From UQRS01 sp964481575 (GTDB lineage Bacteria; Bacillota; Clostridia; Oscillospirales; Acutalibacteraceae), in contig CAYZTR010000001.1 in the NCBI GenBank assembly GCA_964481575.1, positions 62,001 to 126,000 on the forward strand: a DNA stretch of 64,000 bases. The letters are read 5' to 3'. This document shows, piece after piece, positions 39,944 through 49,086 of the stretch. Each line of letters starts with the position of its first letter. Position 1 is the stretch's first letter. Below the pieces are notes generated by a model, which saw only the letters and a program-made list of their open reading frames with translations, did not search any database and was not told where the DNA came from. The translations under genes were made by a program, and so were the position numbers.

Positions 39944-40471
39944 ATGAATATTTTGCATGATATTAGCCCCAAACGGATTTCTCCTCACGATTTTATCTGT
40001 GTGATTGAGATTTCCAAGGGCAGCAAAATGAAATACGAATTGGATAAAGAAACCGGAATGCTGAAGCTGGATCGGGTGCTGTATACCTCCACCCATTATC
40101 CGGCCAACTACGGGTTCATCCCCCGGACCCATGCCGATGACGGGGATCCTTTGGACGTGCTGTTGCTGTGCTCCGAGCCCATCCAGCCTATGACTCTGGT
40201 GCGGGCTTTCCCCATCGGCATGATTACCATGCTGGATTCCGGTAAACGGGATGAAAAAATTATCGCCATTCCCTTCGGCGATCCAACCTATCAGAACTAT
40301 CACTCTATCCGGGAGCTGCCTGCCCATGTGTTTGATGAGATGAAGCATTTCTTCTCGGTGTACAAGACCCTAGAGGGCAAGGAAACCGTGGTGGACGAGG
40401 TGCAGGATGAAGCGGAGGCTGTGCAGGTCATCGAAGAGTGCATCGCCAGTTACCGGAACGAATTCTGTTAA
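39944..40471 (+). CDS. ppa: Inorganic pyrophosphatase (family I)
   Basis: The enzyme hydrolyses pyrophosphate, pulling biosynthetic reactions forward. The 175-residue protein shows CVIEISKGSKMKYELDK, YPANYGFIPRTHADDGDPLDVLLL (Asp residues binding Mg), and a later DEKIIAIPFGDP segment. Length and motifs fit the hexameric bacterial form. AGGAGG lies upstream of ATG 39944. A bidirectional terminator follows. Confidence 0.95.
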   Translation: MNILHDISPKRISPHDFICVIEISKGSKMKYELDKETGMLKLDRVLYTSTHYPANYGFIPRTHADDGDPLDVLLLCSEPIQPMTLVRAFPIGMITMLDSGKRDEKIIAIPFGDPTYQNYHSIRELPAHVFDEMKHFFSVYKTLEGKETVVDEVQDEAEAVQVIEECIASYRNEFC

Positions 40472-40486
40472 ATTACAACCAATAAG

Positions 40487-40530
40487 AAAAACCGTGCAGC
40501 TGACAAAAGTCGTTCTGCACGGTTTTTGTA
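40487..40530. terminator. Bidirectional terminator after ppa
   Basis: AAAAACCGTGCAG-type arm (40487-40499) pairs with CTGCACGGTTTTT (40515-40527). Ts flank both strands, serving ppa and the convergent oxidoreductase operon. Confidence 0.85.
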
Positions 40531-40545
40531 TTATATTCAGCGGCG

Positions 40546-41505
40546 TCATTCAGCCGCGTCGGCTAACAAACAGGCGCGGGTGGCTTCAATGCCGTCAATG
40601 CCGGCGGTCAGGGGATTGGCTTCGCCCTGGCAGTAGGCCCGGAAGGTATCGAAGATGTGCGGGGGCTGCTGCAGCGAGAGGGGCGCTTTGCCGTTTTGTC
40701 CGTCTTTCAGGAGAAAGACCTGATTGTCCCGTACCTCCAGAATGCCGCCGGTTCCCACGATTCGGAGCCGGTCGTCTCCATGGCTGCCGGCAGCAGCAGG
40801 ACGCAGGTAGTCGATGTCTACCGTGGCCATGCCGCCGTGAGATAAGGTCAACAGCAGGGCTGCGGCGGATTCCAGTTCCCCGTGGGCCTGATTGCCGATT
40901 GTAGTGGCGCAGGCTGCTGCAGCGGTACAGGACGCACCGGTATTCCACAGAATCTGATCTACCGAGTGAATGCCTACCCAGGATATTGTGCTGCCGAAGG
41001 TGTCCTTATGCCGAAAGAAATCGGGACGGTTCCCCAGGATGTAGGATTTCTGTCCGTGCAGGAGAAGGGGCGTTCCGATTTCTCCGGCATCGTTTAGAAG
41101 TTTGGCGGTGTAGAACCAGGGCTCAAACCGGGCGGTAAACATGGCAAACAGCTTGGCCGGACTGTTCGCCAGGGCGGTTTCCACCTGCTCCAGTTGGGGC
41201 AGTGTGGTGGCCACCGGCTTTTCGGTATAAACGTGGATGCCCTGTGCCAGCGCGAAGGAAATGATTTCTGCATGACGGCTAAAGACGGTATCTACTGCCA
41301 CGGCGTCCGGCCGCAGGGTCCGAAGCATTTCCTGCCAATCTGCAAAACAGGGCGGCGTTTGATCCTTGGAAGCAGCAAACCGCAGAAAATTCTCCGTGGA
41401 TTCTTCCGGGCCGCTGACCGAAACACCTGCCAGCGTTGGAGATTCGGTACCATCAAAAATGCTGCCAATGTGGCCGCCGCAGTCTCCGATGACACAGAGT
41501 CTCAT
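40546..41505 (-). CDS. Gfo/Idh/MocA-family oxidoreductase (second gene of pair)
   Basis: The 319-residue NAD(P)-dependent oxidoreductase has an N-terminal Rossmann start LCVIGDCGGHIGSIFDG and the family EKP motif in IHVYTEKPVATTLPQLE (about residue 95). The C-terminal alpha/beta domain contains TISWVGIHSVDQIL, corresponding to the catalytic DxxxH-type helix. The family acts on sugars or inositols. Its start overlaps the upstream pair member by four bases (ATGA on the minus strand), so the two are one operon, probably converting the same sugar derivative. Confidence 0.88.
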   Translation of the reverse strand: MRLCVIGDCGGHIGSIFDGTESPTLAGVSVSGPEESTENFLRFAASKDQTPPCFADWQEMLRTLRPDAVAVDTVFSRHAEIISFALAQGIHVYTEKPVATTLPQLEQVETALANSPAKLFAMFTARFEPWFYTAKLLNDAGEIGTPLLLHGQKSYILGNRPDFFRHKDTFGSTISWVGIHSVDQILWNTGASCTAAAACATTIGNQAHGELESAAALLLTLSHGGMATVDIDYLRPAAAGSHGDDRLRIVGTGGILEVRDNQVFLLKDGQNGKAPLSLQQPPHIFDTFRAYCQGEANPLTAGIDGIEATRACLLADAAE

Positions 41506-42719
41506 GCTTTGATACCTCCGAAGTGGTGCAGAGTCCGGGGATCATAGGCTACCGGTGGGACGGTACCGGCCAGCCCCGTTTCGGACAGGAGCTCCCCGGT
41601 TTCATAGCCCCGGGTGATGGCAGCGGACAACCCCCGCATGACAGTGACCGGATCCTCCCCCACCAGGAAGGTGGCTTCCCTGGGCAGATCGGTGATCCCT
41701 ACCTGACTGAACAGACCGTTACAGACAGCCAGGTGGGGCAGGACGGTATGCAGTGTGCAGGGGATGGGAGCGCCGCTTTCAGCTGCCTGCAACAAGGATA
41801 TCAGCTTTTCATTGAGCTGCTCAAACTCCTGAGGATTGCCGTAATCAATGGTTTCTCCGGCGTCCGTAAAGGCGTAGACATGGTTATCCTTCCGGGAGAC
41901 ATTAAACTCGATCCGGGCTTTTTCAAATTGATAGTGAAAGATGGTGGCTTCCTCTCCATCTCCGGAATGGGTGGCGCCAAACCAAAATTTTCCGCCCCCT
42001 GGGAAGTCTCCCCGCAGGGTGACGGTATCGAAGGAAGCAATGTCCTTGGTTCGGTAAACCTCGGCTTCTACCAGGGAGGGCATGGCCGCTGTATCCGCAG
42101 CGTCCCCCAGAACAAAGAAAATATTATGAAGATAATGGGCGGTGGCGTTGGTGACCACTGAATCCAGCAGGTAGCTGCCGTCCTTGGCGTACAGTTCCCC
42201 TTTCCAGCTGCCTTGATAATAGGACAGGGAGCGCTTCCAGCAGATCAGAGACTTCAGCAGCACCGGCTTGCCGAATTTGCCGGCCAGAATGTCAGCTTTT
42301 AACCGGCGCATGGGGACAGAAAAGCTCCATTGGAATCCGACCCCCAGGGTTTTGCCGCTGGCTTCCAGGGCTGTGGCAATGTCTGCTGCGTCATCCAGGG
42401 TGGGAACCAGAGGCTTTTCACACAGGACGTGAGTGCCATGGGCCAGGGCGGTGCAGACCATGGGTTTGTGACAGGGAATAGGAGTAGTGATAACCGCCAG
42501 GTCGGCGGTATTCGTCTGGTAAAATTCCTCCAGGGTATCGTAACAGGGGATACCCTGTTCCCGGAGCCAGGCGTAGGAAGGAGCTGTGGCGGCATAAGGA
42601 TCTACTACCCCGACCAGCTGGCAGAGGGCTTCATATCGTTGGGGATACTGGCGCAGCAGCGAAGGGTAAACGTCTCCGTATCCGCCGATGCCCACCAAAA
42701 GGGTTTTCACTTTGGACAT
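41502..42719 (-). CDS. Gfo/Idh/MocA-family oxidoreductase (first gene of pair)
   Basis: The 405-residue protein begins MSKVKTLLVGIGGYGDVYPSLL (NAD-binding GxGGxG variant) and has HVLCEKPLVPTLDDAAD as the EKP motif. The substrate domain follows (LDSVVTNATAHYLHNIFF). It is longer than the second gene. The start at 42719 follows AGGAGG; the frame continues 48 codons upstream without a ribosome site and is not used. With a neighbour of the same family, a sugar-acid or cyclitol route is likely, but the substrate is unknown. Confidence 0.88.
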   Translation of the reverse strand: MSKVKTLLVGIGGYGDVYPSLLRQYPQRYEALCQLVGVVDPYAATAPSYAWLREQGIPCYDTLEEFYQTNTADLAVITTPIPCHKPMVCTALAHGTHVLCEKPLVPTLDDAADIATALEASGKTLGVGFQWSFSVPMRRLKADILAGKFGKPVLLKSLICWKRSLSYYQGSWKGELYAKDGSYLLDSVVTNATAHYLHNIFFVLGDAADTAAMPSLVEAEVYRTKDIASFDTVTLRGDFPGGGKFWFGATHSGDGEEATIFHYQFEKARIEFNVSRKDNHVYAFTDAGETIDYGNPQEFEQLNEKLISLLQAAESGAPIPCTLHTVLPHLAVCNGLFSQVGITDLPREATFLVGEDPVTVMRGLSAAITRGYETGELLSETGLAGTVPPVAYDPRTLHHFGGIKA

Positions 42720-42759
42720 AACAATTACCTCCTGAGAGTTTGAAATAAGAAAGCACTTT

Positions 42760-42787
42760 ATTTTAGCACATTTCTTCCCCTTTGAAA
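42760..42787 (-). promoter_or_regulatory. Probable promoter of the oxidoreductase pair
   Basis: On the minus strand TTTCAA (42787-42782) and TAAAAT (42765-42760) are separated by 16 bases, about 40 bases before the start codon. Confidence 0.55.
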
Positions 42788-42830
42788 AGGGACTTTTTCC
42801 GGGATTTTCGGGAAGATCTATGAAAAGGGA

Positions 42831-42859
42831 TTGACAAACGAGAAAAAAACGTGTAAAAT
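42831..42859 (+). promoter_or_regulatory. Promoter of the trp T-box transcript
   Basis: Consensus TTGACA (42831-42836) and TAAAAT (42854-42859) are separated by 17 bases; transcription should begin near 42866. Confidence 0.85.
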
Positions 42860-42865
42860 TCATTT

Positions 42866-43140
42866 AACCAAAATGCAACATGAATTTAGAAATTCAGAAA
42901 CCAATGAGCAAGAGTAGTAAGCGTCAGTCGGGCCGGACAGAGAGCTGCAGATGGTGGAATTGCAGCGGGTTTTTATGACGCCTAATGGACTTGTGAGGGC
43001 AAGCTGAACAGGGACATTCCCCTTAGTAGGTGCGCCGGTACCCGCCGTTATCGGGAGGAGCCGCACTGGGAAACCGGTGAATTTGGGTGGTACCGCAGGA
43101 AATGATTCTTGTCCCATACTTTGGGGCGGGAATTTTTTAT
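42866..43140 (+). promoter_or_regulatory. T-box riboswitch, tryptophan-specific (trpXYZ leader)
   Basis: Stem I contains AGAGTAGTAAGCGTCA (near 42911-42926), whose GCGTCA pairs with TGACGC (42977-42982). AGAGAGCTGCAG and TGGTGGAA form the conserved distal loops. Directly after the helix come CTAA and then TGG (42986-42988), the Trp codon, in the specifier position. The T-box core is GGGTGGTACCGC (43085-43096). A terminator follows: ATTCTTGTCCC (43105-43115) with GGGGCGGGAAT (43123-43133) and a long T-run. The transporter encoded downstream is of the TrpX type, which fits. Confidence 0.9.
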
Positions 43141-43170
43141 TTTTTCATTTTAGAAAGAAGGAATTTTGTC

Positions 43171-44184
43171 ATGAAGAAATGCAGCAAACTGTTGGCTCTG
43201 GCGCTTTGCCTGGTCCTGATGGTCGCGGCTTTTGGGGCCTGCGGCGGAACGGAAGAAGCCGGTTCCGGTGCGGTGGATCTGTCCACTGCCAAGATTGGCA
43301 TCATCCAGTATATTAGCCATCCCTCGCTGGATAACTGCTATGACGGTATCATGCAGGGGCTAACCGAGGCTGGTGTCTCGGAGAGTCAGGTGACCCGGCA
43401 GGTGGGGTCTGATGCTTCCGCCGAGGCCGACTGCTCTACCTATGCCCAGAATATGGTGGCCCAGAACTATGACCTGATTTTTGCCATCGCTACTCCGGCT
43501 GCCACTGCTGCCGCCGCCGCTGTGGAAGGTACCAACGTTCCGGTAATCTTCTGCGCGGTATCTGATCCTGTGGCCCCTGGTCTGGTGGCCAGCATGGACG
43601 CCCCCGGCGGGAATGTAACCGGTACCTCTGACGTGCTGAATCTGGATGCCCAGGTGGATCTGATCCAGGCCATGCAGCCGGATGTGAAATCCATCGGCGT
43701 GCTTTACACCACCAGCGAGGCCAATTCCATCACCCAGCTGGGTAATCTGCAGGAAGTCTGCGACGCCCGGGGTATTCAGGTGGTTGCTACCGGTGTGCAG
43801 GGGGCCAGCGATGTGCCTGCCGCCGCTACTGCACTGGTGGGCCAGGTTGACTGTGTGAATAACTTCACCGACAATAACGTGGTGAACAATCTGTCGGTTC
43901 TGGTGGATGCGGCCAACGCGGCCGGAATCCCGGTTTATGGCTCCGAGGTGGAGCAGGTAAAGAACGGTTGTCTGGCTTCCATGTCCATTGACTATGTGGC
44001 GCTGGGCAAGGTAACCGGCGAGATGGGCGTTAAGGTGCTGAATGGGGAGTCCGCCGCCACCATGGCGGTGGAAACCATTTCCGAGGCCACCCCGGTGATC
44101 AATACCGACGTGACCGCTGCCCTGAACATTGCCATTCCGGATGCCTATTCGGAGGCCGAGACCGTTACCACCAACGCGGAATAA
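43171..44184 (+). CDS. trpX: Tryptophan ABC transporter substrate-binding lipoprotein
   Basis: The 337-residue lipoprotein has a signal MKKCSKLLALALCLVLMVAA with the lipidated Cys in FGACGG (about residue 27). The ABC_sub_bind (DUF534) domain follows: KIGIIQYISHPSLDNCYDGI at its start, NYDLIFAIATPAATAAAA, VIFCAVSDPVAPGLV and GIPVYGSEVEQV. It binds the substrate outside the membrane and feeds the permease encoded next. The tryptophan T-box just upstream strongly supports tryptophan or a precursor as cargo. ATG 43171 follows AGAAAGAAGGA. Confidence 0.92.
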   Translation: MKKCSKLLALALCLVLMVAAFGACGGTEEAGSGAVDLSTAKIGIIQYISHPSLDNCYDGIMQGLTEAGVSESQVTRQVGSDASAEADCSTYAQNMVAQNYDLIFAIATPAATAAAAAVEGTNVPVIFCAVSDPVAPGLVASMDAPGGNVTGTSDVLNLDAQVDLIQAMQPDVKSIGVLYTTSEANSITQLGNLQEVCDARGIQVVATGVQGASDVPAAATALVGQVDCVNNFTDNNVVNNLSVLVDAANAAGIPVYGSEVEQVKNGCLASMSIDYVALGKVTGEMGVKVLNGESAATMAVETISEATPVINTDVTAALNIAIPDAYSEAETVTTNAE

Positions 44185-44198
44185 CAGTTGTATATCCA

Positions 44199-44233
44199 GG
44201 GAGGGGCTTCTGCCCGGGAGCCCCTCCCTTCTT
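44199..44233 (+). terminator. Intra-operon hairpin between trpX and trpY
   Basis: GGGAGGGGCT (44199-44208) pairs perfectly with AGCCCCTCCC (44219-44228), then TTCTTC. It is a weak terminator or processing site that may leave more binding-protein mRNA than permease mRNA. Confidence 0.6.
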
Positions 44234-44312
44234 CGGCCACAGGAGGCCAGGAGGTATCTGGTTCACCTGATGCCTGCTGGCCATTTATGACCGGTATTGA
44301 GAGGTTTTGCTT

Positions 44313-45245
44313 ATGTCGCTGTTTACGATTCTCAGCTCAGCAGAGGTTGCTCTGGCTCTGGGGCTGATTTATTCCATTATGGCTATGGGGTACTATATCT
44401 CCTATACGATTCTGGACTTTCCCGATTTGACGGTGGAGGGTTCGGTGGTCAGCGGGGCGGTGGCCTTTGGCCTGTTGACCCAGGCCGGTTGTAACAGCTG
44501 GCTGATTATGCTGATGACTTTTGTGGTGGGATGCGCTGCCGGATTCCTGACCGGCTTTTTGCATGTTGTGCTCAAAATCCGGGATCTTCTTTGCGGAATT
44601 CTGGTTTCCACCTTCCTGATCTCGGTGAATCTACTAATTACCGTGGTGGGGCAGGGGGGCAAATGGGACGGTTCCGGCGCCTTAACCACCATCCCGGTTA
44701 AAACCACCATTTTCAACACCAAGCCGGCTTCTTTTCTGCCCCAAAATATCAACAATATCAAAGTGCGGGAATTCATCGTCTGTCTGGCAGTGGCCCTGGT
44801 GGTGAAATTGCTGGTGGACTGGTTTTTGAAGACCAAATGCGGCCTGCTGCTTCGGGCCGCCGGGAACAACACCCAGTATGTGACCATGATGGCCAAAAAT
44901 CCCGGCTATTCCAAGATTCTGGGTCTTGCCCTGGGGAACGGCATGGCCGCTGTGACCGGGGCGCTTCTGTGCCAGCAGCGTTCCTCTACCGATCAGTCTA
45001 TGGGATTGGGTATGGTAGTCATCGGTATCGCTTCGGTGATTATCGGCCTGTCGGTATTCGGAAAAGTGCGTTGGATGAAGCCTACCACCAAAGTAATCCT
45101 GGGCGCCGTCATCTACCAGATGGCGCTGGGTATTGCCACCTTGGTGGGGGTTCCTTCCAGCTACAATAAGGCTCTGATGGCCATTCTCTTTACGGTGGCG
45201 CTGGTGGTCAGCGATACCCTGAGCAAGAAACGGAGGGCCGCCTGA
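44313..45245 (+). CDS. trpY: Tryptophan ABC transporter permease
   Basis: The 310-residue membrane protein has about eight to nine helices of the branched-chain-amino-acid-permease type (BPD_transp_2). It begins with VALALGLIYSIMAMGYYISY and has the cytoplasmic TKCGLLLRAAGNNTQYVTMMAKNPGYSK segment, which holds the ATPase contact. ATG 44313 follows GAGAGG. The stop overlaps the ATPase start by one base. It is the channel partner of the trpX product. Confidence 0.9.
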   Translation: MSLFTILSSAEVALALGLIYSIMAMGYYISYTILDFPDLTVEGSVVSGAVAFGLLTQAGCNSWLIMLMTFVVGCAAGFLTGFLHVVLKIRDLLCGILVSTFLISVNLLITVVGQGGKWDGSGALTTIPVKTTIFNTKPASFLPQNINNIKVREFIVCLAVALVVKLLVDWFLKTKCGLLLRAAGNNTQYVTMMAKNPGYSKILGLALGNGMAAVTGALLCQQRSSTDQSMGLGMVVIGIASVIIGLSVFGKVRWMKPTTKVILGAVIYQMALGIATLVGVPSSYNKALMAILFTVALVVSDTLSKKRRAA

Positions 45246-46018
45246 TGATCGAATTGAAGGGAATCACCAAGTTTTTTAACAAAGGCACAGTGGATGAAAA
45301 TACGGTATTTGACAGGTTTGATTTCACGGTGCAGGATCATGATTTTATCTCGGTGGTGGGGTCAAACGGCTCTGGGAAAACCACCATGCTGAACCTGATC
45401 TGCGGTTCCTACGCGCCCGATGGGGGACAGGTGCTGTTTGATGGGGTGGACGTGACCCGCCAGCCGGAATATCGCCGGGCCGCGCATATCGGCCGGGTGT
45501 TTCAGGATCCCCGAATGGGCACCAGCGGGGAATTGACCATTCTGGAAAATATGGCTTTGGCCGACAACAAGGGTCGGTTTTATGGCTTGACCCCCGGCAT
45601 TAATAAGCGGCGGATCACCGAGTACCAAACCCTGCTGGAACAGTGCAATATGGGGCTGGAAAATCGTCTGGGCACCCAGGTGGGTGCGCTTTCCGGTGGC
45701 CAGCGGCAGGCTCTGGCCCTGATTATTGCCACGATGTCTGACTTAAAGCTGCTGATTTTGGATGAGCACACCGCCGCCCTGGATCCCAAGGCGGCCGAAA
45801 CCATCATGGAGCTGACCCAAAAGGTGGTTTCTGAGAAGAAGCTGACTACCCTGATGGTGACCCATAACCTCCGGTACGCCGTGGAATACGGCAATCGCAT
45901 GGTGATGATGCATGAGGGCCGGGCAGTAATGGATCTGGATGCCGCCGCAAAAGAACAGGCTTCCATTGACGATATTCTCAACCGCTTTAACCAAATCAGC
46001 ATCGAGCGGGGCAATTGA
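45245..46018 (+). CDS. trpZ: Tryptophan ABC transporter ATP-binding protein
   Basis: The 257-residue ATPase has Walker A GSNGSGKTT (about residues 39-47), the signature LSGGQRQALAL, Walker B LKLLILDEHTAALDP and the switch His in VTHNLRYA. The Walker B glutamate is followed by H rather than P (DEHTAALD), a form usual in this subfamily. It completes the trpXYZ uptake operon. A terminator follows after 18 bases. Confidence 0.92.
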   Translation: MIELKGITKFFNKGTVDENTVFDRFDFTVQDHDFISVVGSNGSGKTTMLNLICGSYAPDGGQVLFDGVDVTRQPEYRRAAHIGRVFQDPRMGTSGELTILENMALADNKGRFYGLTPGINKRRITEYQTLLEQCNMGLENRLGTQVGALSGGQRQALALIIATMSDLKLLILDEHTAALDPKAAETIMELTQKVVSEKKLTTLMVTHNLRYAVEYGNRMVMMHEGRAVMDLDAAAKEQASIDDILNRFNQISIERGN

Positions 46019-46036
46019 AAAAATGAGTTTGCATTG

Positions 46037-46072
46037 CAGCCTTTCCGGCCTAAACCGGGGAGGCTGTTTTTT
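46037..46072 (+). terminator. Terminator after trpZ
   Basis: CAGCCTTTCCGG (46037-46048) pairs with CCGGGGAGGCTG (46055-46066) over 12 bp (two G-U), followed by six Ts. Confidence 0.87.
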
Positions 46073-46079
46073 GTCAGGA

Positions 46080-46529
46080 ATGCCAACATGGGAAAGGGCG
46101 GTGATCACTGCGGCCACGGCAGACGGCCGCACCGTTTCCTGTGAGTTAGCCGGGTATTATACCGGTTGGATTCCGGTCCCTGTCGGTGCAAATCAGTTGG
46201 CTTCTGTTTGGTTATATGTCCAAGGATATAGTACGGATTCCTACAACAATGTTACGCTAGAATATGCGCCGGACAAAACCGTCCCGCTGGTGGTAAGCAC
46301 GAGCTTTGATGTGACGGCGTATGTTCATAAGTCGGAGGATGATACATGGAAGTTACACTTTCCCGACGTGGGATTCTGGACGTTAGATCCGCCGGAGGAC
46401 GGCAGCCCGGATGATTACGAGGTATGGATCGGTTATTATTCCACTTCCGATTTATCGGCGCTGAATGTTCAGTGGAGCTCCTGGGATCCCTCTGCAGCCC
46501 CCTGTGTGAGAAGCATACGTTCCACATAG
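46080..46529 (+). pseudogene. Probable gene remnant between two terminators
   Basis: A 149-codon frame with believable protein composition (GYYTGWIPVPVGANQL, VSTSFDVTAYVHKSEDDTW, DDYEVWIGYYSTSDL) looks like a beta-rich secreted or surface domain. It begins right after a terminator T-run without a ribosome site. Its last codons run into a second terminator, where the stop is inside the right arm. I therefore read it as the C-terminal leftover of a larger gene. If it is expressed, the start could be ATG 46080 or ATG 46023. Confidence 0.4.
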
Positions 46530-46542
46530 GGGGCTTCTTTTA
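46497..46542 (+). terminator. Terminator overlapping the end of the remnant gene
   Basis: GCCCCCTGTGTG (46497-46508) pairs with CACATAGGGGGC (46523-46534), followed by TTCTTTT. Confidence 0.8.
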
Positions 46543-46672
46543 CAAGGGGTATCGGAGCGGGAATGTTGGAGACTTTTGTAAGGAATTCAAGGTCTGTTTA
46601 CAATTTCGCGACTCAATTTGCAAATTTATTTTATATGCTGAGAACCAGCAAATTGAAAGCGGAGGGATTTCC

Positions 46673-48373
46673 ATGTATATTTTGCGAGGTGCCTTGCGGA
46701 ACATTTCCCGTGCCAAAGGGCGCAACATCTTGATGGGGATTATTGCCCTGGTGATTGCCGTTTCTTCCTGTCTGGCCCTTTCCATTCGGGAGTCGGCGAA
46801 GAAAGAAAAGGAGGACTTGCTGTCCTCCAGCACCATTTCCGCCCAGATCACCATGGATCGGACAGCAGTTATGCAGAACGCTCAGGCCGCCGACGGCGAA
46901 TTCAGCCGGGATACGGCTGCTTCTGCCTTGCAGGAAATGGATGCCATGACGCTGGAGGAATACGAAGCCTATGCTTCCGTGGACGGCGTGGCTTCCACCA
47001 ATTATTCCGTAACCGTTTCACTCTCGGCAGGGGAGGAAGTGGATCCAGTGGACGTTACCGGTTCCTTTTCCAGAACGGAGGAAGATACCGGAACGCAGGA
47101 AGCGGCAGGCGGTTCCGGTGGATCCTTCAACGGTGAAGCCGCTGGCGGCCGGGGGAGCTTTCAGGGGAAAATGGGAACCCAGGGGGACTTTACCCTGATC
47201 GGCTACAGTGAAGCAGCTGCTATGACCAATTTTTTGGACGGGACGGCATCGGTTACCGAGGGATCTGCTATTGAGGCGGCCATTTTTTCCGGTACAACCG
47301 TAACTGCCGAGGATGGAACAGTGGCTTATGCCTGTATGATTCATCAGGAGCTAGCCACGCAAAACGAGCTGGCAGTTGGCGACGTATTCACCCTCTGTAA
47401 CCCTAATGACGAGGCCGAAACAGTATCCTTTTTCATTGCCAGCATTTATACTGCCGACAGCACGCAGGATGCCGGCATCATGCAGTTTTCCACCGCCACC
47501 GACACGGCAAACCAGATTTATCTCAGTGCAGAGGCGCTGACGGAGATTTTGGAGAACTCGGCGGCCGGCGCCACTGTCACCACCGATGAGACCACCGGCC
47601 GAACCACCTCCACGGCCATGACCTCCCAACTGGCCTATCATTACATTTTTGCTACGGTGGAGGATTACGACATCTTTAGCGCAGCCATGGAGGAGGTTTT
47701 GCCCGATGGATACACCATTTCCTCTACCGATCTGGCGGCTTATGAAAACAGTTTGCTCCCCTTGGAGAACCTGTCTCAAATGGCAGATTGGTTCCTGGTG
47801 GTGGTCTTTGCCATCGGCGCGGTCATTTTGATTATTCTGCACATTTTCCATATCCGAGAGCGGAAATATGAAATCGGTGTGCTGGCAGCCATGGGCATGA
47901 AAAAGGGAAAGATCGCGCTGCAATTCTTTACGGAAATTCTGGTGGTGACCATGGCTGCTATGATTCTGGGGGCCGGAATTGGCGCCTGCACCAGTGTCCC
48001 GGTGACGAATGCCCTGCTGTCCTCCCAGATCAGTGCCAATACGGCCCAGGCCGAGACCCTACAGGCCAATTTCGGGGAAGATACCAAGATTGGTGCCGCT
48101 GGGAAGGACGCTAATATGGGCGGCTTTGGCGACGGCACCCTGCCTCAGAACGGCATAGGTGACGCAGGCGCTCTAGGCGGTAAGGGGGGCTTCATGGGGA
48201 ATATGGTACAATCTGCTGCCAATTATGTGGACAGTGTTTCCTATGCCACCGACCTGACGGTGGTGCTGGAACTGCTGGGCGTGGGATTATTGCTGACTAT
48301 TTTGTCCAGCTTGACCGCACTGATCTGCATCTTGCGGTATGAACCGCTGCAGATTCTCAGCAACCGGGATTGA
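46673..48373 (+). CDS. MacB/FtsX-type ABC transporter permease
   Basis: The 566-residue permease has one N-terminal helix (about residues 18-40, ILMGIIALVIAVSSCLALSI), a ~330-residue extracellular region, and three C-terminal helices (about 375-395, 425-450 and 525-550). That is the four-helix mechanotransmission topology. The outer region includes a Gly/Ser/Glu-rich insert (GGSGGSFNGEAAGGRGSF), and another Gly-rich insert lies before the last helix. FtsX-like MGMKKGKIALQFFTEIL follows helix 2. It is paired with the ATPase 16 bases downstream. The partner periplasmic-type factor and substrate are unknown. Confidence 0.87.
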   Translation: MYILRGALRNISRAKGRNILMGIIALVIAVSSCLALSIRESAKKEKEDLLSSSTISAQITMDRTAVMQNAQAADGEFSRDTAASALQEMDAMTLEEYEAYASVDGVASTNYSVTVSLSAGEEVDPVDVTGSFSRTEEDTGTQEAAGGSGGSFNGEAAGGRGSFQGKMGTQGDFTLIGYSEAAAMTNFLDGTASVTEGSAIEAAIFSGTTVTAEDGTVAYACMIHQELATQNELAVGDVFTLCNPNDEAETVSFFIASIYTADSTQDAGIMQFSTATDTANQIYLSAEALTEILENSAAGATVTTDETTGRTTSTAMTSQLAYHYIFATVEDYDIFSAAMEEVLPDGYTISSTDLAAYENSLLPLENLSQMADWFLVVVFAIGAVILIILHIFHIRERKYEIGVLAAMGMKKGKIALQFFTEILVVTMAAMILGAGIGACTSVPVTNALLSSQISANTAQAETLQANFGEDTKIGAAGKDANMGGFGDGTLPQNGIGDAGALGGKGGFMGNMVQSAANYVDSVSYATDLTVVLELLGVGLLLTILSSLTALICILRYEPLQILSNRD

Positions 48374-48389
48374 GAAAGGAGAAACCAGT

Positions 48390-49049
48390 ATGCATGTATT
48401 GGAATTAGAGCATTTGGATTATCGCTATGCCGGGGAACAGGTGCAGGTGTTGACCGATCTGAATTTCGCCTTTGACGCTGGCCAGACGTATGCCATCGTG
48501 GGGCGCTCCGGCGCAGGAAAAACCACCCTGCTTTCTCTGCTATCCGGACTGACCAAGCCCACCGGCGGACGGATTTTGTTCGGCGGACAGGATATTGCTG
48601 CGATGGATCAGTATTTGTACCGCTCCCGCTATGTGGGCGTTATCTTCCAGAGTTTCAACCTGTTGCCCCAGCTGACAGCCGCTGAGAACATTGTATTGTC
48701 CATGGATATTGCCGGCGTCAAGGAAAACCGCCGGGAGAAAATGCAGCGGGCGGTGGCTCTGTGCCAAAAAGTTGAGCTGGAGGCCGATGAGGCCGGTCGC
48801 CGGGTATTGAAGCTGTCCGGGGGACAGCAGCAACGGGTGGCCATTGCCCGGGCTTTGGCTTATGATCCCAAAATTATTCTGGCTGACGAACCCACCGGAA
48901 ATCTGGATGGGGAAACCCAGGATGCCATTATGAAAATATTCCAAGGTCTGGCCAATGAAGGGAAATGTGTCATTATTGTGACACATGCCCCCGCTGTAGC
49001 GAGAGCTTGTGATGTGACCTATGAAATGCCGGGGCGGAAGGGGAAGTGA
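48390..49049 (+). CDS. MacB/LolD-type ABC transporter ATPase
   Basis: The 219-residue protein has Walker A GRSGAGKTTLLSLLSG (about residues 37-52), the family YVGVIFQSFNLLPQLTAAENI Q-loop, the signature LSGGQQQRVAIARAL, Walker B IILADEPTGNLDG and a VTHAPAVA switch. The DEPTGNLD form is diagnostic of the MacB/LolD/FtsE group. AAAGGAG precedes ATG 48390. It forms one transporter with the upstream permease and is followed by a bidirectional terminator. Confidence 0.93.
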   Translation: MHVLELEHLDYRYAGEQVQVLTDLNFAFDAGQTYAIVGRSGAGKTTLLSLLSGLTKPTGGRILFGGQDIAAMDQYLYRSRYVGVIFQSFNLLPQLTAAENIVLSMDIAGVKENRREKMQRAVALCQKVELEADEAGRRVLKLSGGQQQRVAIARALAYDPKIILADEPTGNLDGETQDAIMKIFQGLANEGKCVIIVTHAPAVARACDVTYEMPGRKGK

Positions 49050-49086
49050 CCCTTTCACCAGCCATAGCAGGTGTACAAACGAAAAT

